The position numbers and the translations under genes were made by a program. From Myxococcales bacterium (GTDB lineage: Bacteria; UBA10199; 2-02-FULL-44-16; JAAZCA01), in assembly GCA_012513515.1 (NCBI GenBank), contig JAAZCA010000022.1, positions 1 to 22,396 on the forward strand: 22,396 bases of DNA, written 5' to 3'. Below the pieces are notes generated by a model, which was not told the DNA's origin, ran no database searches, and saw nothing but the letters and a program-made list of their open reading frames with translations. This document shows, one piece after another, positions 8,822-17,343 of this stretch (its first letter is position 1; every line of letters starts with the position of its first letter).

Positions 8822-10693
8822 ATGAAAGATTTCAATTGGAAAGAACTTTACGCTAACAAGATGGTTTCTGCCGATGAGGCTCTTTCGCACATAAAGGCGG
8901 GAGACAGAGTTTTTATCGGAACCGGATGTGCGGCGCCCCAGCTCCTCATCGAAGGGCTCTCTTCCAGTAAGAGGAAAGTGGTCGACGTCGAAATATTCCA
9001 TCTTATCACGATGGGGCCCGCCCCTTACGCGATGGAGAACTTCGCCGACAAGTATCGCTTCAACAGTTTTTTCATTGGCGAGAATGTCCGCGAGGCGGTG
9101 AACAACGGCGTTGGCGATTATACCCCGGTATCCCTGTCGGAAATACCGAATCTCTTTTCCCGCGGTCGAACGCCGCTGGATGTGGCTTTGATCCAGGTCA
9201 CTCCGCCGGATGAAAACGGGATGGTGAGCCTAGGCATTTCGGTCGATATCGTGAAGAGCGCGACGGAAAACGCCAGCATGGTAATCGCGGAGATCAATCC
9301 GAATATGCCTTGGACCCACGGCGATTCGCTCATCCCCGCGGATTACATAGACTACTTCGTCGAATCAAACGCCCCCGTTCTGACCTATAAGCCTGCCGAA
9401 GTCGATGATGCTGTCCGCCGTATAGGTTCGCATGTGGCTTCCCTCGTAGAGGATGGCTCTACCATAGAGATCGGCATGGGTTCCATACCGCAGGCTATGC
9501 CGGAATTTTTGCATGACAAGAAAGACCTTGGAATACATACCGAGATGTTCACCGATCAGCTCGTCGATCTCATCGAGAAGGGCGTGGTTAACGGATCGAA
9601 GAAGCTTTACAACAAAGGAAAGGTCGTCGCTTCGTTCATAATGGGAACAAAGAAGGTCTATGATTACGTGAACCGTAACCCCGTGATCGAGATGCATCCG
9701 TCTGAATACGTGAACGATCCGGTCATGATAGCGAAGCATCCCAAGATGGTTGCAATAAACTGCGCGATGGAAGTCGATCTGACGGGTCAGGTGTGCGCCG
9801 ACTCGATGGGAAATAAGTTCCACAGCGGTATCGGGGGACAGTCGGATTTTATGAGAGGTGCAGGGCGCTCCTACTGCGGAAAACCGATCATAGTGATGAA
9901 ATCGACCTCAAATGATGGGCGGATATCCAGAATAGTTCCGAACCTGAGCACCGGCGCGGGAGTCGTTACTACGAGGGGCGATGTCCACTACGTGATTACC
10001 GAATACGGCGTAGCCGATTTGTACGGTAAGAATATCAGGGAAAGGGCGATGGCTCTTATAGGGATAGCGCATCCTAAATTCAGGGCTTCGCTCTATGAGG
10101 AAGCCAGGAAGATGAAGTACGTCTATGACGATCCAATCGACGTGTCGCTGTTGGAAGGGGAATATCCCGACAGATATTCTCAGCGCCAGGTTATAGCTGA
10201 TGGCACTGAGGTCACCCTGAGGCCTGTTCGCCCGACGGACGAAAGCGCGCTGAGGGATATGTTCTATTCGCTTTCCGAAGAGAGTATATATCTGCGTTTT
10301 TTCCAGCCCATCGACGCTCTTCCTCATGCGAAGGTTCTCCCTCTCGTCAGCATCAACTATGAGAAGGACATGGCCATAGTTTCGACCATACAGGATTCGG
10401 CCGGTGAAAAGATCATAGGCATTGGCAGGTACATGAGAGAAGGACTGGACGACAAATATGCCGAGGTCGCATTCCTGGTTCACGATGCGTGGCAGAATAG
10501 GGGGCTTGGCAAGGCCATGCTCGATTCGCTGATCAACATCTCCAAACAGAACGGGGTCGAGGGATTCAAGGCCACCCTCACTCCAAAAAATAAAATGATG
10601 ATTTCTGTCTTTCGCGGATGCGGGTGCAAACTTAACATGGAAAAAAACGGGGATACATACGAATTGAAGTTCAAATTCGACGAAAAGGCATAG
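8822..10693 (+). CDS. Acetyl-CoA hydrolase/4-hydroxybutyrate-type CoA-transferase fused to a GNAT acetyltransferase
   Basis: This is a 623-residue bifunctional protein. Residues 1 to about 440 are a class I CoA-transferase of the acetyl-CoA hydrolase/4-hydroxybutyrate CoA-transferase family. Glu241 in GIHTEM is the expected active-site glutamate that forms the glutamyl-CoA intermediate, and the C-terminal lobe carries GGQSDFMRGA and ITEYGVADLYG. From about 464 (VTLRPVRPTDES) a GNAT domain follows, with acetyl-CoA-binding motif QNRGLGKA at 558-565. The GNAT opening (LRPVRP...SIYLRFF) resembles that of Pat/YfiQ protein lysine acetyltransferases. The ATG at 8822 follows AAGGTG. The gene sits 9 bases after the synthetase gene and 9 before the next gene, so these three look like one operon. 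The likely role is moving CoA between acetyl-CoA and another carboxylic acid, with the GNAT part perhaps acetylating neighbouring acyl-CoA enzymes. Substrates are unknown. Confidence 0.9.
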   Translation: MKDFNWKELYANKMVSADEALSHIKAGDRVFIGTGCAAPQLLIEGLSSSKRKVVDVEIFHLITMGPAPYAMENFADKYRFNSFFIGENVREAVNNGVGDYTPVSLSEIPNLFSRGRTPLDVALIQVTPPDENGMVSLGISVDIVKSATENASMVIAEINPNMPWTHGDSLIPADYIDYFVESNAPVLTYKPAEVDDAVRRIGSHVASLVEDGSTIEIGMGSIPQAMPEFLHDKKDLGIHTEMFTDQLVDLIEKGVVNGSKKLYNKGKVVASFIMGTKKVYDYVNRNPVIEMHPSEYVNDPVMIAKHPKMVAINCAMEVDLTGQVCADSMGNKFHSGIGGQSDFMRGAGRSYCGKPIIVMKSTSNDGRISRIVPNLSTGAGVVTTRGDVHYVITEYGVADLYGKNIRERAMALIGIAHPKFRASLYEEARKMKYVYDDPIDVSLLEGEYPDRYSQRQVIADGTEVTLRPVRPTDESALRDMFYSLSEESIYLRFFQPIDALPHAKVLPLVSINYEKDMAIVSTIQDSAGEKIIGIGRYMREGLDDKYAEVAFLVHDAWQNRGLGKAMLDSLINISKQNGVEGFKATLTPKNKMMISVFRGCGCKLNMEKNGDTYELKFKFDEKA

Positions 10694-10702
10694 GGAGCTA
10701 TC

Positions 10703-11521
10703 TTGAATCCTCTTATCATCACTGCGGCGATAACCGGAGGAGAGACCACCAAGGCGCAAAATCCAGCCTTGCCGGAGACTCCGGAGGAACAGGCGATCGC
10801 CGCAAGGGAATGTGTCGAGGCAGGAGCTTCCGTGATCCATCTTCACGTCAGGGATGAGTCGGGGACTCCGTCGCAGAGGCTCGATCACTTCAGGGCATCG
10901 GTCGATGCGATAAGGACGGCATGCGGTGCGGGACCCATAATTCAGATATCCACCGGCGGTGCGATAGGCGCGAGTATGGAAGATCGCATAGCGCCCATCG
11001 TCGAACTCAAACCGGAGATGGCATCCTTGAATGTCGCTTCGATGAATTTTTCCGATGAAGTATTCATGAACACCCCGGCCGATGTCCGGAAGCTCGCCGG
11101 CCACATGCGAGATCTCGGTGTTACTCCTGAGATAGAGGTCTATGATGCCGGTCACATCGATATCGCCAAGAGGCTGATGAAAGAGGGGCTTTTAAAAAAA
11201 CCGGCGCACTATCAGTTTGTCCTCGGCGTTCCGGGAGGACTCTCCGGTGAGTCCAGGAATCTCCAGTTTATGGTGAATTCGCTGGAAGATGGTGACAGCT
11301 GGGCGGTTGCCGGCGTTGGCAGATACCAGCTTTCCCTTGCCGTCATGGCGGTCGTCATGGGAGGTTTCGTTCGCGTCGGTTTCGAGGATAACGTTTATTA
11401 TCACAAGGGCGTTTTGGCCAAGAACAATGCGGAACTCGTTGCAAGGGTTAAGAGGATAGCCGATGAGGTCGGGCGACCCGTGGCGGGATGCGATGAGGCC
11501 CGAGAAATTCTGGGGCTCTGA
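10703..11521 (+). CDS. 3-keto-5-aminohexanoate cleavage enzyme-like protein (BKACE/DUF849, Kce-like)
   Basis: This 272-residue protein belongs to the beta-keto acid cleavage enzyme family, which condenses a beta-keto acid with acetyl-CoA and splits it into acetoacetate and a new acyl-CoA, using a divalent metal. Glu14, the metal ligands His46 and His48 (HLHVRD), and the RVGFEDN segment with Arg224, Glu228 and Asp229 match the known Kce catalytic set (Glu14, His46, His48, Arg226, Glu230, Asp231) almost position for position, so it should be active. The start is TTG at 10703, preceded by GGGAG 5 bases upstream; no ATG fits better. In lysine fermentation Kce makes 3-aminobutyryl-CoA. The other lysine-fermentation genes are not in this window, so the natural substrate is open. 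The neighbouring CoA-transferase could handle the acetoacetate or the acyl-CoA product. Confidence 0.88.
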   Translation: MNPLIITAAITGGETTKAQNPALPETPEEQAIAARECVEAGASVIHLHVRDESGTPSQRLDHFRASVDAIRTACGAGPIIQISTGGAIGASMEDRIAPIVELKPEMASLNVASMNFSDEVFMNTPADVRKLAGHMRDLGVTPEIEVYDAGHIDIAKRLMKEGLLKKPAHYQFVLGVPGGLSGESRNLQFMVNSLEDGDSWAVAGVGRYQLSLAVMAVVMGGFVRVGFEDNVYYHKGVLAKNNAELVARVKRIADEVGRPVAGCDEAREILGL

Positions 11522-11737
11522 TGCCTCGCAAATCCGCTTTTTAAGGGCCTTGCATGGCGGGCTCGATACTTGACAAAAGCCGCAGATAGAAGGATTGTCC
11601 GGCCGGTCCGAAGGCAATTCCTAAAAATACGTTTATCATCAAGTTAGCTGGCGTTCCGGACTCGAGGCGGATGGGTTTCTTCGCTGTGCGTTTCTCACAA
11701 AATAACTGCCCAATTGGCATACAATCAGGAGGAAATT

Positions 11738-14700
11738 ATGGCAAGGCAGATGGTCCCACACAACGGAAATAGCGCAGTGGCGCATGTCGCCCATGCGACA
11801 AACGAGGTGATAGCTATCTATCCGATCACCCCATCTTCGGACATGGGCGAGATCGCCGATGAAAAATCGGCGAACGGTGAAAAAAATATCTGGGGTTCAG
11901 TCCCTATAGTCAGCGAACTTCAGTCTGAAGCTGGAGCGGCGGGGGCTTGCCACGGCGCTCTTACCACAGGCGCTCTTACCACGACGTTTACAGCCTCGCA
12001 GGGTCTTCTGCTTATGATCCCCGATATGTTCAAGATAGCAGGAGAACTTACTCCGACCGTGTTTCACATCGCGGCAAGGGCTATCGCGACCCACGCCCTT
12101 TCGATATTCGGTGATCACTCCGATGTTATGGCCGCCAGGTCGACCGGTTGGGCGATGCTTTCATCCGCCAGCGTTCAGGAGGCGATGGATTTTGCGCTCA
12201 TCTCCCAGGCCGCATCGCTCGAATCCAGAATTCCCTTTCTGCACTATTTCGAGGGATTCAGGATCTCCCACGAAATACAGAAGATAGAGGAACTTACATT
12301 TGACGATATGCGCTCGATGATCGATGACAAACTCGTCAACGCCCACAGGCAGCGGGCGCTCAATCCCGAGAGGCCAACCATCAAGGGAACGTCACAAAAT
12401 CCGGACGTATTCTTTACCTGTCGCGAGACTGCGAATAAATATTATAACGCATGCCCTGCGATAGTTCAGAAGGCGATGGATAAATTCGCCAAGCTGACAG
12501 GTCGCCAGTACAGGCTCTTCGAGTACCATGGCGCTGATGATGCTGACAGGGTGGTCGTAATCATGGGCTCCGGCGGCGAGGCGGTTGGAGAGGTCGTCGA
12601 TTATCTGAACAAGAAGGGCGAGAAGGTCGGCGTTTTATGCGTCAAGCTCTTCAGGCCTTTTGATATAAAATCCTTCGCATACGCCCTTCCCAAGAGCGTG
12701 AAGTCCATGGTTGTTCTTGACAGGTGCAAGGAGCCGGGCTCGATAGGGGAGCCGCTCTATGGTGATGTGAGAACTGCGATCAGCGAGGCGGTGCAGGAGG
12801 GATGGTATTCGCACCATCCGAAGATCGTAGGCGGCCGCTATGGCCTCGGTTCAGCTGAGTTTAACCCTGCTATGATCAAAGCGGTCTTCGACAACCTGAA
12901 GGCGACCGATCCTAAAAACCATTTTTCCATCGGGCCGAATGACGATGTGACAAACCTGAGTCTGGATTACGATCGTTCGTTTACGCTCGAGGATGGGGTA
13001 TATCAGGCGATGTTCTACGGACTGGGATCGGACGGAACAGTCGGCGCCAACAAGAACACGATCAAGATAATAGGCGAAGAGACCGAGAACTATACGCAGG
13101 GATATTTTGTCTATGATTCCAAGAAAGCCGGTGCGATCACAGTCTCGCATCTGCGCTTCGGGAAAAATCTCATCAGAAAACCGTATCTCATCGAGACCGC
13201 AGATTTTGTGGCCTGTCACAACTTTTCGTTTCTCGAGAAGTACGACATGCTGAAGCACATCAAGAAGGGCGGCACCTTCCTGTTGACTTCCCCGTTCAAC
13301 AAGCACGATGTTTGGGACAACATGCCCGACCGCGTGCAGAAGCAGATAATCGACAAGGAATTGAAGTTCTATGTGATCGACGCAATAAGCATCGCCGAGG
13401 GGGTAGGCCTTGGCGCGAGGATCAACTCGATCATGCAGACCGCATTCTTCAAGATTTCGAAGGTGATCGATGAGAAGATCGCAATCGATGCCATCAAGGA
13501 CGCCATCAAAAAAACCTACGGGAAAAAAGGCGAAAAGATAGTTGCGATGAACGTCAGCGCGGTCGATATGACCATCGAGAAAATCGAACAGGTCGATTAT
13601 CCCAAGGAGGTAACAGGAAAGCCAGTGCCGCCTGTGGTTCCTGCCGATGCCCCCGCTTTCGTCAAGAACACCACCGCGAAACTCATGAGCGGCGAAGGTG
13701 AATCCCTCAAGGTTTCCGAGTTTCCTGAAGACGGAACATGGCCGGTTTCGACGACGCAGTACGAGAAGAGAAATATAGCGGTCAATATCCCGGTGTGGGA
13801 CAAAGATGCCTGCGTTCAGTGCGGAAAATGCGTCATGGTATGTCCGCATGCAGCGATACGCTCCAAGATATATCCGAAGGACATCCTCAAGAATGCTCCG
13901 GCAAACTTCAAGAGCTCGGATCCAAAGCCTGCCAAGGGGCTCGAGGGATACGCTTACACGCTTCAGGTCGCGGCAGAGGATTGCACCGGGTGTGCTACCT
14001 GTGTGGTGAACTGTCCCGCGAAGGAAAAAGGGGCCATAAAGATGGAGCCTCAACTCCCCTTGAGGGATCAGGAAAGAGAGAACTACGATTTCTTTTTGAA
14101 CATACCGGATCCTAACCCTGAGCTCTACAATCCTTCTGTGATGAAGGGAATTCAGTACGTGAAGCCGCTATTCGAATATTCGGGTGCTTGCGCCGGATGC
14201 GGAGAGACGGCCTACGTGAAGATGCTCTCTCAGCTCTTCGGCGACAGGGCGATAATAGCGAATGCCACAGGATGTTCGTCCATCTACGGCGGCAACCTTC
14301 CTACGACTCCATACTGCCAGAGGGCGGACGGCCGTGGACCGGCGTGGACGAACTCGCTTTTCGAAGACAACGCCGAGGTCGCATACGGAATGAGGCTTTC
14401 TGTCGATAAGCAGTTTCAGTATGCGATGGAGTTGGCCGATAACATCATCTCCAACGGCGGATGTTCACAGGAGGTTAAAAATATCCTGACGGAGATCAGG
14501 TCCGCGGATCAGTCTAGTCATCTTGCGATTGAGAAACAGCGCTCCCGCGTCATCGAGCTGAAGAAGCACCTTGCCAAATGCAACTGCAAGGAATGCATCA
14601 ACCTGCTTCACGTCGCCGACAACTTCATCAAGAAATCGGTATGGGCGCTAGGTGGTGATGGCTGGGCGTACGACATCGGCTACGGCGGGTTGGATCATGT

Positions 14701-15286
14701 CCTTGCTTGCGGAAGAAACGTGAATATCCTCGTTCTCGACACAGAGGTCTATTCGAATACGGGCGGGCAGGCTTCCAAGGCGACGCCGATCGGCGCTGTG
14801 GCGAAATTCGCCGCAGGAGGAAAACCCCTCGGGAAGAAGGACCTCGGCCTGATGTCCATGTCGTACGGCTACATCTACGTTGCGACGGTGGCGCTTGGTG
14901 CGGATCCGTCACAGGCCATGAAGGCCTTTATCGAGGCCGAGAGCTATGATGGTCCATCGATAATAATAGCTTATTCGCATTGCATCGCTCACGGGATCGA
15001 TATGTCCAAAGGTCTCGAGGAACAGAAGAAGGCCGTAAATAGCGGTCACTTCCCGCTCTACAGGTTCGATCCCAGAAAGGCTCTGGACGGCCAGAATCCT
15101 CTTACAGTTGACAGCAAGCCTCCTTCAATTTCCATAGAGGAGTACGTGAAGGGCGAGAACCGTTACCGCATCCTCGAGAAGTCCAGGCCTGAGGAGGCGA
15201 GGAGGCTCATCGCCAAGGCGCAGAGTTTGGCGAATAGAAAATACAATCTCTACAGGCAGATTTCAGAGATGAAGTGTGAAAAATAG
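11738..15286 (+). CDS. nifJ: Pyruvate:ferredoxin (flavodoxin) oxidoreductase, single chain
   Basis: This is an 1182-residue homodimer-type enzyme that oxidises pyruvate and CoA to acetyl-CoA and CO2, reducing ferredoxin or flavodoxin; it is oxygen-sensitive and typical of anaerobes. ATG 11738 is chosen because AGGAGG lies just upstream; an in-frame upstream start at 11714 has no such site. In order: the N-terminal pyrimidine-binding region (IYPITPSSDMGE), the gamma-like domain, the EKR-type linker, then two ferredoxin [4Fe-4S] motifs, CVQCGKCVMVCP (Cys692-702) and CTGCATCVVNCP (Cys749-759). The TPP domain follows, with proximal cluster ligands in CAGC (Cys818, Cys821), ATGCSS and SHCIAHG, and GDGWAYDIGYGG binding the cofactor. 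The length matches the family. It is separated from the preceding gene by 216 bases, so it may have its own promoter; a TTGACA near 11570 lacks a convincing -10. It supplies acetyl-CoA to the upstream enzymes. Confidence 0.97.
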   Translation: MARQMVPHNGNSAVAHVAHATNEVIAIYPITPSSDMGEIADEKSANGEKNIWGSVPIVSELQSEAGAAGACHGALTTGALTTTFTASQGLLLMIPDMFKIAGELTPTVFHIAARAIATHALSIFGDHSDVMAARSTGWAMLSSASVQEAMDFALISQAASLESRIPFLHYFEGFRISHEIQKIEELTFDDMRSMIDDKLVNAHRQRALNPERPTIKGTSQNPDVFFTCRETANKYYNACPAIVQKAMDKFAKLTGRQYRLFEYHGADDADRVVVIMGSGGEAVGEVVDYLNKKGEKVGVLCVKLFRPFDIKSFAYALPKSVKSMVVLDRCKEPGSIGEPLYGDVRTAISEAVQEGWYSHHPKIVGGRYGLGSAEFNPAMIKAVFDNLKATDPKNHFSIGPNDDVTNLSLDYDRSFTLEDGVYQAMFYGLGSDGTVGANKNTIKIIGEETENYTQGYFVYDSKKAGAITVSHLRFGKNLIRKPYLIETADFVACHNFSFLEKYDMLKHIKKGGTFLLTSPFNKHDVWDNMPDRVQKQIIDKELKFYVIDAISIAEGVGLGARINSIMQTAFFKISKVIDEKIAIDAIKDAIKKTYGKKGEKIVAMNVSAVDMTIEKIEQVDYPKEVTGKPVPPVVPADAPAFVKNTTAKLMSGEGESLKVSEFPEDGTWPVSTTQYEKRNIAVNIPVWDKDACVQCGKCVMVCPHAAIRSKIYPKDILKNAPANFKSSDPKPAKGLEGYAYTLQVAAEDCTGCATCVVNCPAKEKGAIKMEPQLPLRDQERENYDFFLNIPDPNPELYNPSVMKGIQYVKPLFEYSGACAGCGETAYVKMLSQLFGDRAIIANATGCSSIYGGNLPTTPYCQRADGRGPAWTNSLFEDNAEVAYGMRLSVDKQFQYAMELADNIISNGGCSQEVKNILTEIRSADQSSHLAIEKQRSRVIELKKHLAKCNCKECINLLHVADNFIKKSVWALGGDGWAYDIGYGGLDHVLACGRNVNILVLDTEVYSNTGGQASKATPIGAVAKFAAGGKPLGKKDLGLMSMSYGYIYVATVALGADPSQAMKAFIEAESYDGPSIIIAYSHCIAHGIDMSKGLEEQKKAVNSGHFPLYRFDPRKALDGQNPLTVDSKPPSISIEEYVKGENRYRILEKSRPEEARRLIAKAQSLANRKYNLYRQISEMKCEK

Positions 15287-15307
15287 GAAGTTAATGAGAT
15301 AAAAAAG

Positions 15308-15339
15308 AAGGGCGGCTGCTTCACGCGGCCGCCCTTTTT
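15308..15339. terminator. Bidirectional intrinsic terminator between nifJ and mglA
   Basis: A 12-bp GC-rich stem (15308-15319 against 15325-15336, one G-T wobble) closes a 5-base loop and is followed by five T on the plus strand. On the other strand the A-run at 15301-15306 supplies T residues, so the hairpin can end transcription from both convergent sides: the oxidoreductase gene on the left and the minus-strand mglA operon on the right. Confidence 0.9.
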
Positions 15340-15354
15340 ATAAGATCAAAAAAG

Positions 15355-15936
15355 TCAGTTTTTCAAACCCTTCAGAACTTCTTTGGATATCGCCTTGAAG
15401 GCATCGAAAACCCCGCTTCCTTCTGTAGCGATAGTCGAAAATTCCTGGAACCCGGACTGGTTTAAATAGTCGCTCAAATCTTTTATGGGTACGGCGTTTT
15501 TGAGATCCCTCTTGTTATACTGATATACGCACGGAATCTCTCCCCACTTGTGATTCTCCCCGGAGAGTATCTCCTTGAGGTCGGCCAGCGCTTCCAGGTT
15601 GCCTTCCATCATCTCTAGCTGCGAGTCGGCCATGAATAGCAGTCCGTCGACGCCCTTCGATATGAGGGCGCGGCTCTGCTTGTATCCGACATCTCCCGGA
15701 ACGGTGTAGAGATGCAGCCTTATCGTGTAGTCGCCAACCTTGCCAAGGTTTACGGGGACAAAATCGAAAAAGAGAGTTCTGTTGTCTTCGTGGGCAAGCG
15801 ATATCATCTCTCCCTTTGCCCCTTTTTTTACCTCTTCGTAAATATGGCGGAGGCTCGTCGATTTTCCGCATCGAGGCGGACCGTAGTATACGATCTTGCA
15901 GTTTATCTCTTTTGTCTTGTCGTTGATGAAGGACAT
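15355..15936 (-). CDS. mglA: MglA-family small Ras-like GTPase (cell polarity/motility)
   Basis: This 193-residue cytoplasmic GTPase has the MglA signature start (MSFINDKTKEINCKIVYYG), P-loop GPPRCGKS (19-26), Arg53 in the NRTLFFDF segment (the intrinsic arginine finger of the family), the TVPG motif with Thr78 in place of the usual Asp, and NKRD for guanine specificity. MglA marks the leading pole and drives gliding or type IV pilus motility in Myxococcus xanthus. The numbering matches that protein exactly, but position 82, normally the catalytic Gln after TVPG, is Asp here (codon GAT), so GTP hydrolysis may be altered. AGGGAGG precedes the ATG. It is the last gene of the folK-led group, 16 bases after the transaldolase, and lacks an adjacent mglB, the usual GTPase-activating partner. 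Confidence 0.92.
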   Translation of the reverse strand: MSFINDKTKEINCKIVYYGPPRCGKSTSLRHIYEEVKKGAKGEMISLAHEDNRTLFFDFVPVNLGKVGDYTIRLHLYTVPGDVGYKQSRALISKGVDGLLFMADSQLEMMEGNLEALADLKEILSGENHKWGEIPCVYQYNKRDLKNAVPIKDLSDYLNQSGFQEFSTIATEGSGVFDAFKAISKEVLKGLKN

Positions 15937-15952
15937 GATTCCTCCCTATTCT

Positions 15953-16603
15953 TTATGCTTGCGGCACCTTCTGCCAGTCTTTTAAAAACTTATCGACTCC
16001 TGCATCGGTAAGAGCGTGCTTCATGAGCTGCGATATCACCTTCAGCGGTATTGTGCAGATATCGGCGCCTATCATCGCTGACTGGCTTACGTGAATTGGA
16101 TTTCTGATGCTGGCGACGATGATCTCGGTCGAGAAGTTGTAATTATCGTAGATATTGACCACATCGCTTATGAGCGACATCCCCTCCTGGGATATGTCGT
16201 CGAGCCTTCCTACGAAGGGGCTGACGTACGTAGCGCCGGCCTTGGCTACGAGCAGCGCCTGGTTTGGTGAAAAGCACAAGGTGGCGTTGGTCTTTATCCC
16301 CATGTCGGAAAGGGCCTTTATCGCCTTGAGCCCTTCCACCGTTGAAGGAATTTTACACACGACATTTTTCGCTATATCCGCCAGTTTTTTCCCTTCTTCT
16401 ATCATTCCCTTGGCGTCAAGGGCGGTAGTCTCCAAACTTACGGGGCGGTCGGTGATCTCATGCAGTATTTCCTTTATGACGCTCTTGAAGTCTTTCCCAG
16501 TCTGCGAGATCAGGGAGGGGTTTGTAGTGACGCCATCCAGGACTCCCATGGCATTAGCTTCCTTGATCTCTTCGATCTTGGCGGTGTCGATGAATATCTT
16601 CAT
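15953..16603 (-). CDS. tal: Transaldolase, small TalC/fructose-6-phosphate aldolase-like subfamily
   Basis: This is a 216-residue protein of the short transaldolase subfamily that includes fructose-6-phosphate aldolase. It opens with [16 protein letters not shown] and [10 protein letters not shown], the standard beginning of the TIM barrel, and carries CKIPST with Lys84 as the expected Schiff-base lysine, then [13 protein letters not shown] and [10 protein letters not shown]. Most members of this group from such bacteria act as transaldolases of the non-oxidative pentose phosphate pathway, moving a dihydroxyacetone unit; aldolase activity cannot be excluded. AAGGAG precedes the ATG. It lies 30 bases after the small zinc protein and 16 before mglA, in the same transcription unit. 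Confidence 0.93.
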   Translation of the reverse strand: MKIFIDTAKIEEIKEANAMGVLDGVTTNPSLISQTGKDFKSVIKEILHEITDRPVSLETTALDAKGMIEEGKKLADIAKNVVCKIPSTVEGLKAIKALSDMGIKTNATLCFSPNQALLVAKAGATYVSPFVGRLDDISQEGMSLISDVVNIYDNYNFSTEIIVASIRNPIHVSQSAMIGADICTIPLKVISQLMKHALTDAGVDKFLKDWQKVPQA

Positions 16604-16633
16604 ACATTCACTCCTTGTTATGGGGTTGGCGCA

Positions 16634-16849
16634 TCATTTATTTTTACATTCCTCAGAGCAGAAAAGCGCGCCGCCTTTGTTTGTGGCCTCGACGGCTACG
16701 ACGAATGTTCCGCATCTTGCGCAGGGAACCATTTCCCCGCCCACAGATCGGCTCTGACGAGCGGTGTGCCCGCGTTTGAATTGCCTGTTCCTGGAGAAAT
16801 ATCTGTAGGCGAAGTATATGAGAAGCGCTGTGAGCAGCAACCTAGCCAT
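16634..16849 (-). CDS. PP0621-family small membrane protein with a zinc-finger-like tail
   Basis: This 71-residue protein has an N-terminal transmembrane segment (LLLTALLIYFAYRYF), a basic linker, and a C-terminal pair of motifs, CARC at about residues 43-46 and CSEEC near the end, which should bind one zinc. This layout matches the uncharacterised PP0621 family. The ATG overlaps the last 8 bases of folK (ATGGCTAG), with AAAGGG inside folK as the likely ribosome binding site, so translation is probably coupled. The biochemical function is unknown. Confidence 0.75.
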   Translation of the reverse strand: MARLLLTALLIYFAYRYFSRNRQFKRGHTARQSRSVGGEMVPCARCGTFVVAVEATNKGGALFCSEECKNK

Positions 16850-17342
16850 TCTCTTTCAACCCTTTCATCAGCTCCGCGATCGTTTTTTTTAACGCGGGAT
16901 GAATCTCAGCCGATGCTATATCACACAGCGGGAGCAGCACAAACATTCTTTTATGCAGCTCAGGGTGTGGAATTTGCAGGTTTTTTTCAGCCATGATGAG
17001 GTCGCCGAAGATCAGGATATCGAGATCGATGCTCCTGGGCTCGCCGCTTACCCTAGGATATTTTCTTCCGAGCTGTGACTCAGTTTCCATCAGAAAAAGC
17101 AGGAGCTGATGCGGGGATAGCGAAGTTTCAATTTTTATCGCAGCGTTGATGTAATCCGGCTGTGGAGGTAGTCCGGGTTTTATTAGGGCCCTGGTTTCAT
17201 ATCTCCTGGAAGTTGAGATGATCTCTATCTGTTTGTTGCTGCTGATCAGGTCGATGGCAGCGTCTATGTTGGCGTTGCGATCTCCAAGGTTGGATCCCAA
17301 TCCGATGTAAACTTCTTGGAAAATTTTTCCTGTATTTTTCAT
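16842..17342 (-). CDS. folK: 2-amino-4-hydroxy-6-hydroxymethyldihydropteridine pyrophosphokinase (HPPK)
   Basis: This 166-residue enzyme transfers pyrophosphate from ATP to 6-hydroxymethyl-7,8-dihydropterin in folate synthesis. It shows the start motif GLGSNLGD (14-21) and the signature EPRSIDLDILIFGD containing the two metal-binding aspartates, followed by PHPELHKRMFVLLPL. The length is typical of stand-alone HPPK. Its Shine-Dalgarno GGAGG lies at the gene-proximal end of the dispersed repeat that precedes it. It is the first gene of a four-gene minus-strand group (folK, PP0621-like, tal, mglA). No folP or folB is seen in the window. Confidence 0.95.
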   Translation of the reverse strand: MKNTGKIFQEVYIGLGSNLGDRNANIDAAIDLISSNKQIEIISTSRRYETRALIKPGLPPQPDYINAAIKIETSLSPHQLLLFLMETESQLGRKYPRVSGEPRSIDLDILIFGDLIMAEKNLQIPHPELHKRMFVLLPLCDIASAEIHPALKKTIAELMKGLKENG

Positions 17343-17343
17343 C

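Noticed and set aside
9908-11155. 415-codon open frame on the minus strand across the CoA-transferase and Kce-like genes
   Set aside because: It spans the junction of two clearly real plus-strand genes and has no family features.
11522-11737. Promoter with TTGACA near 11570 ahead of the pyruvate:ferredoxin oxidoreductase gene
   Set aside because: No acceptable -10 lies 16-18 bases downstream; too weak to list as a feature.
12851-14053. 400-codon open frame on the minus strand opposite the pyruvate:ferredoxin oxidoreductase gene
   Set aside because: It lies fully inside a well-supported gene on the other strand, shows no recognisable motif and has no ribosome binding site; it is a composition shadow.
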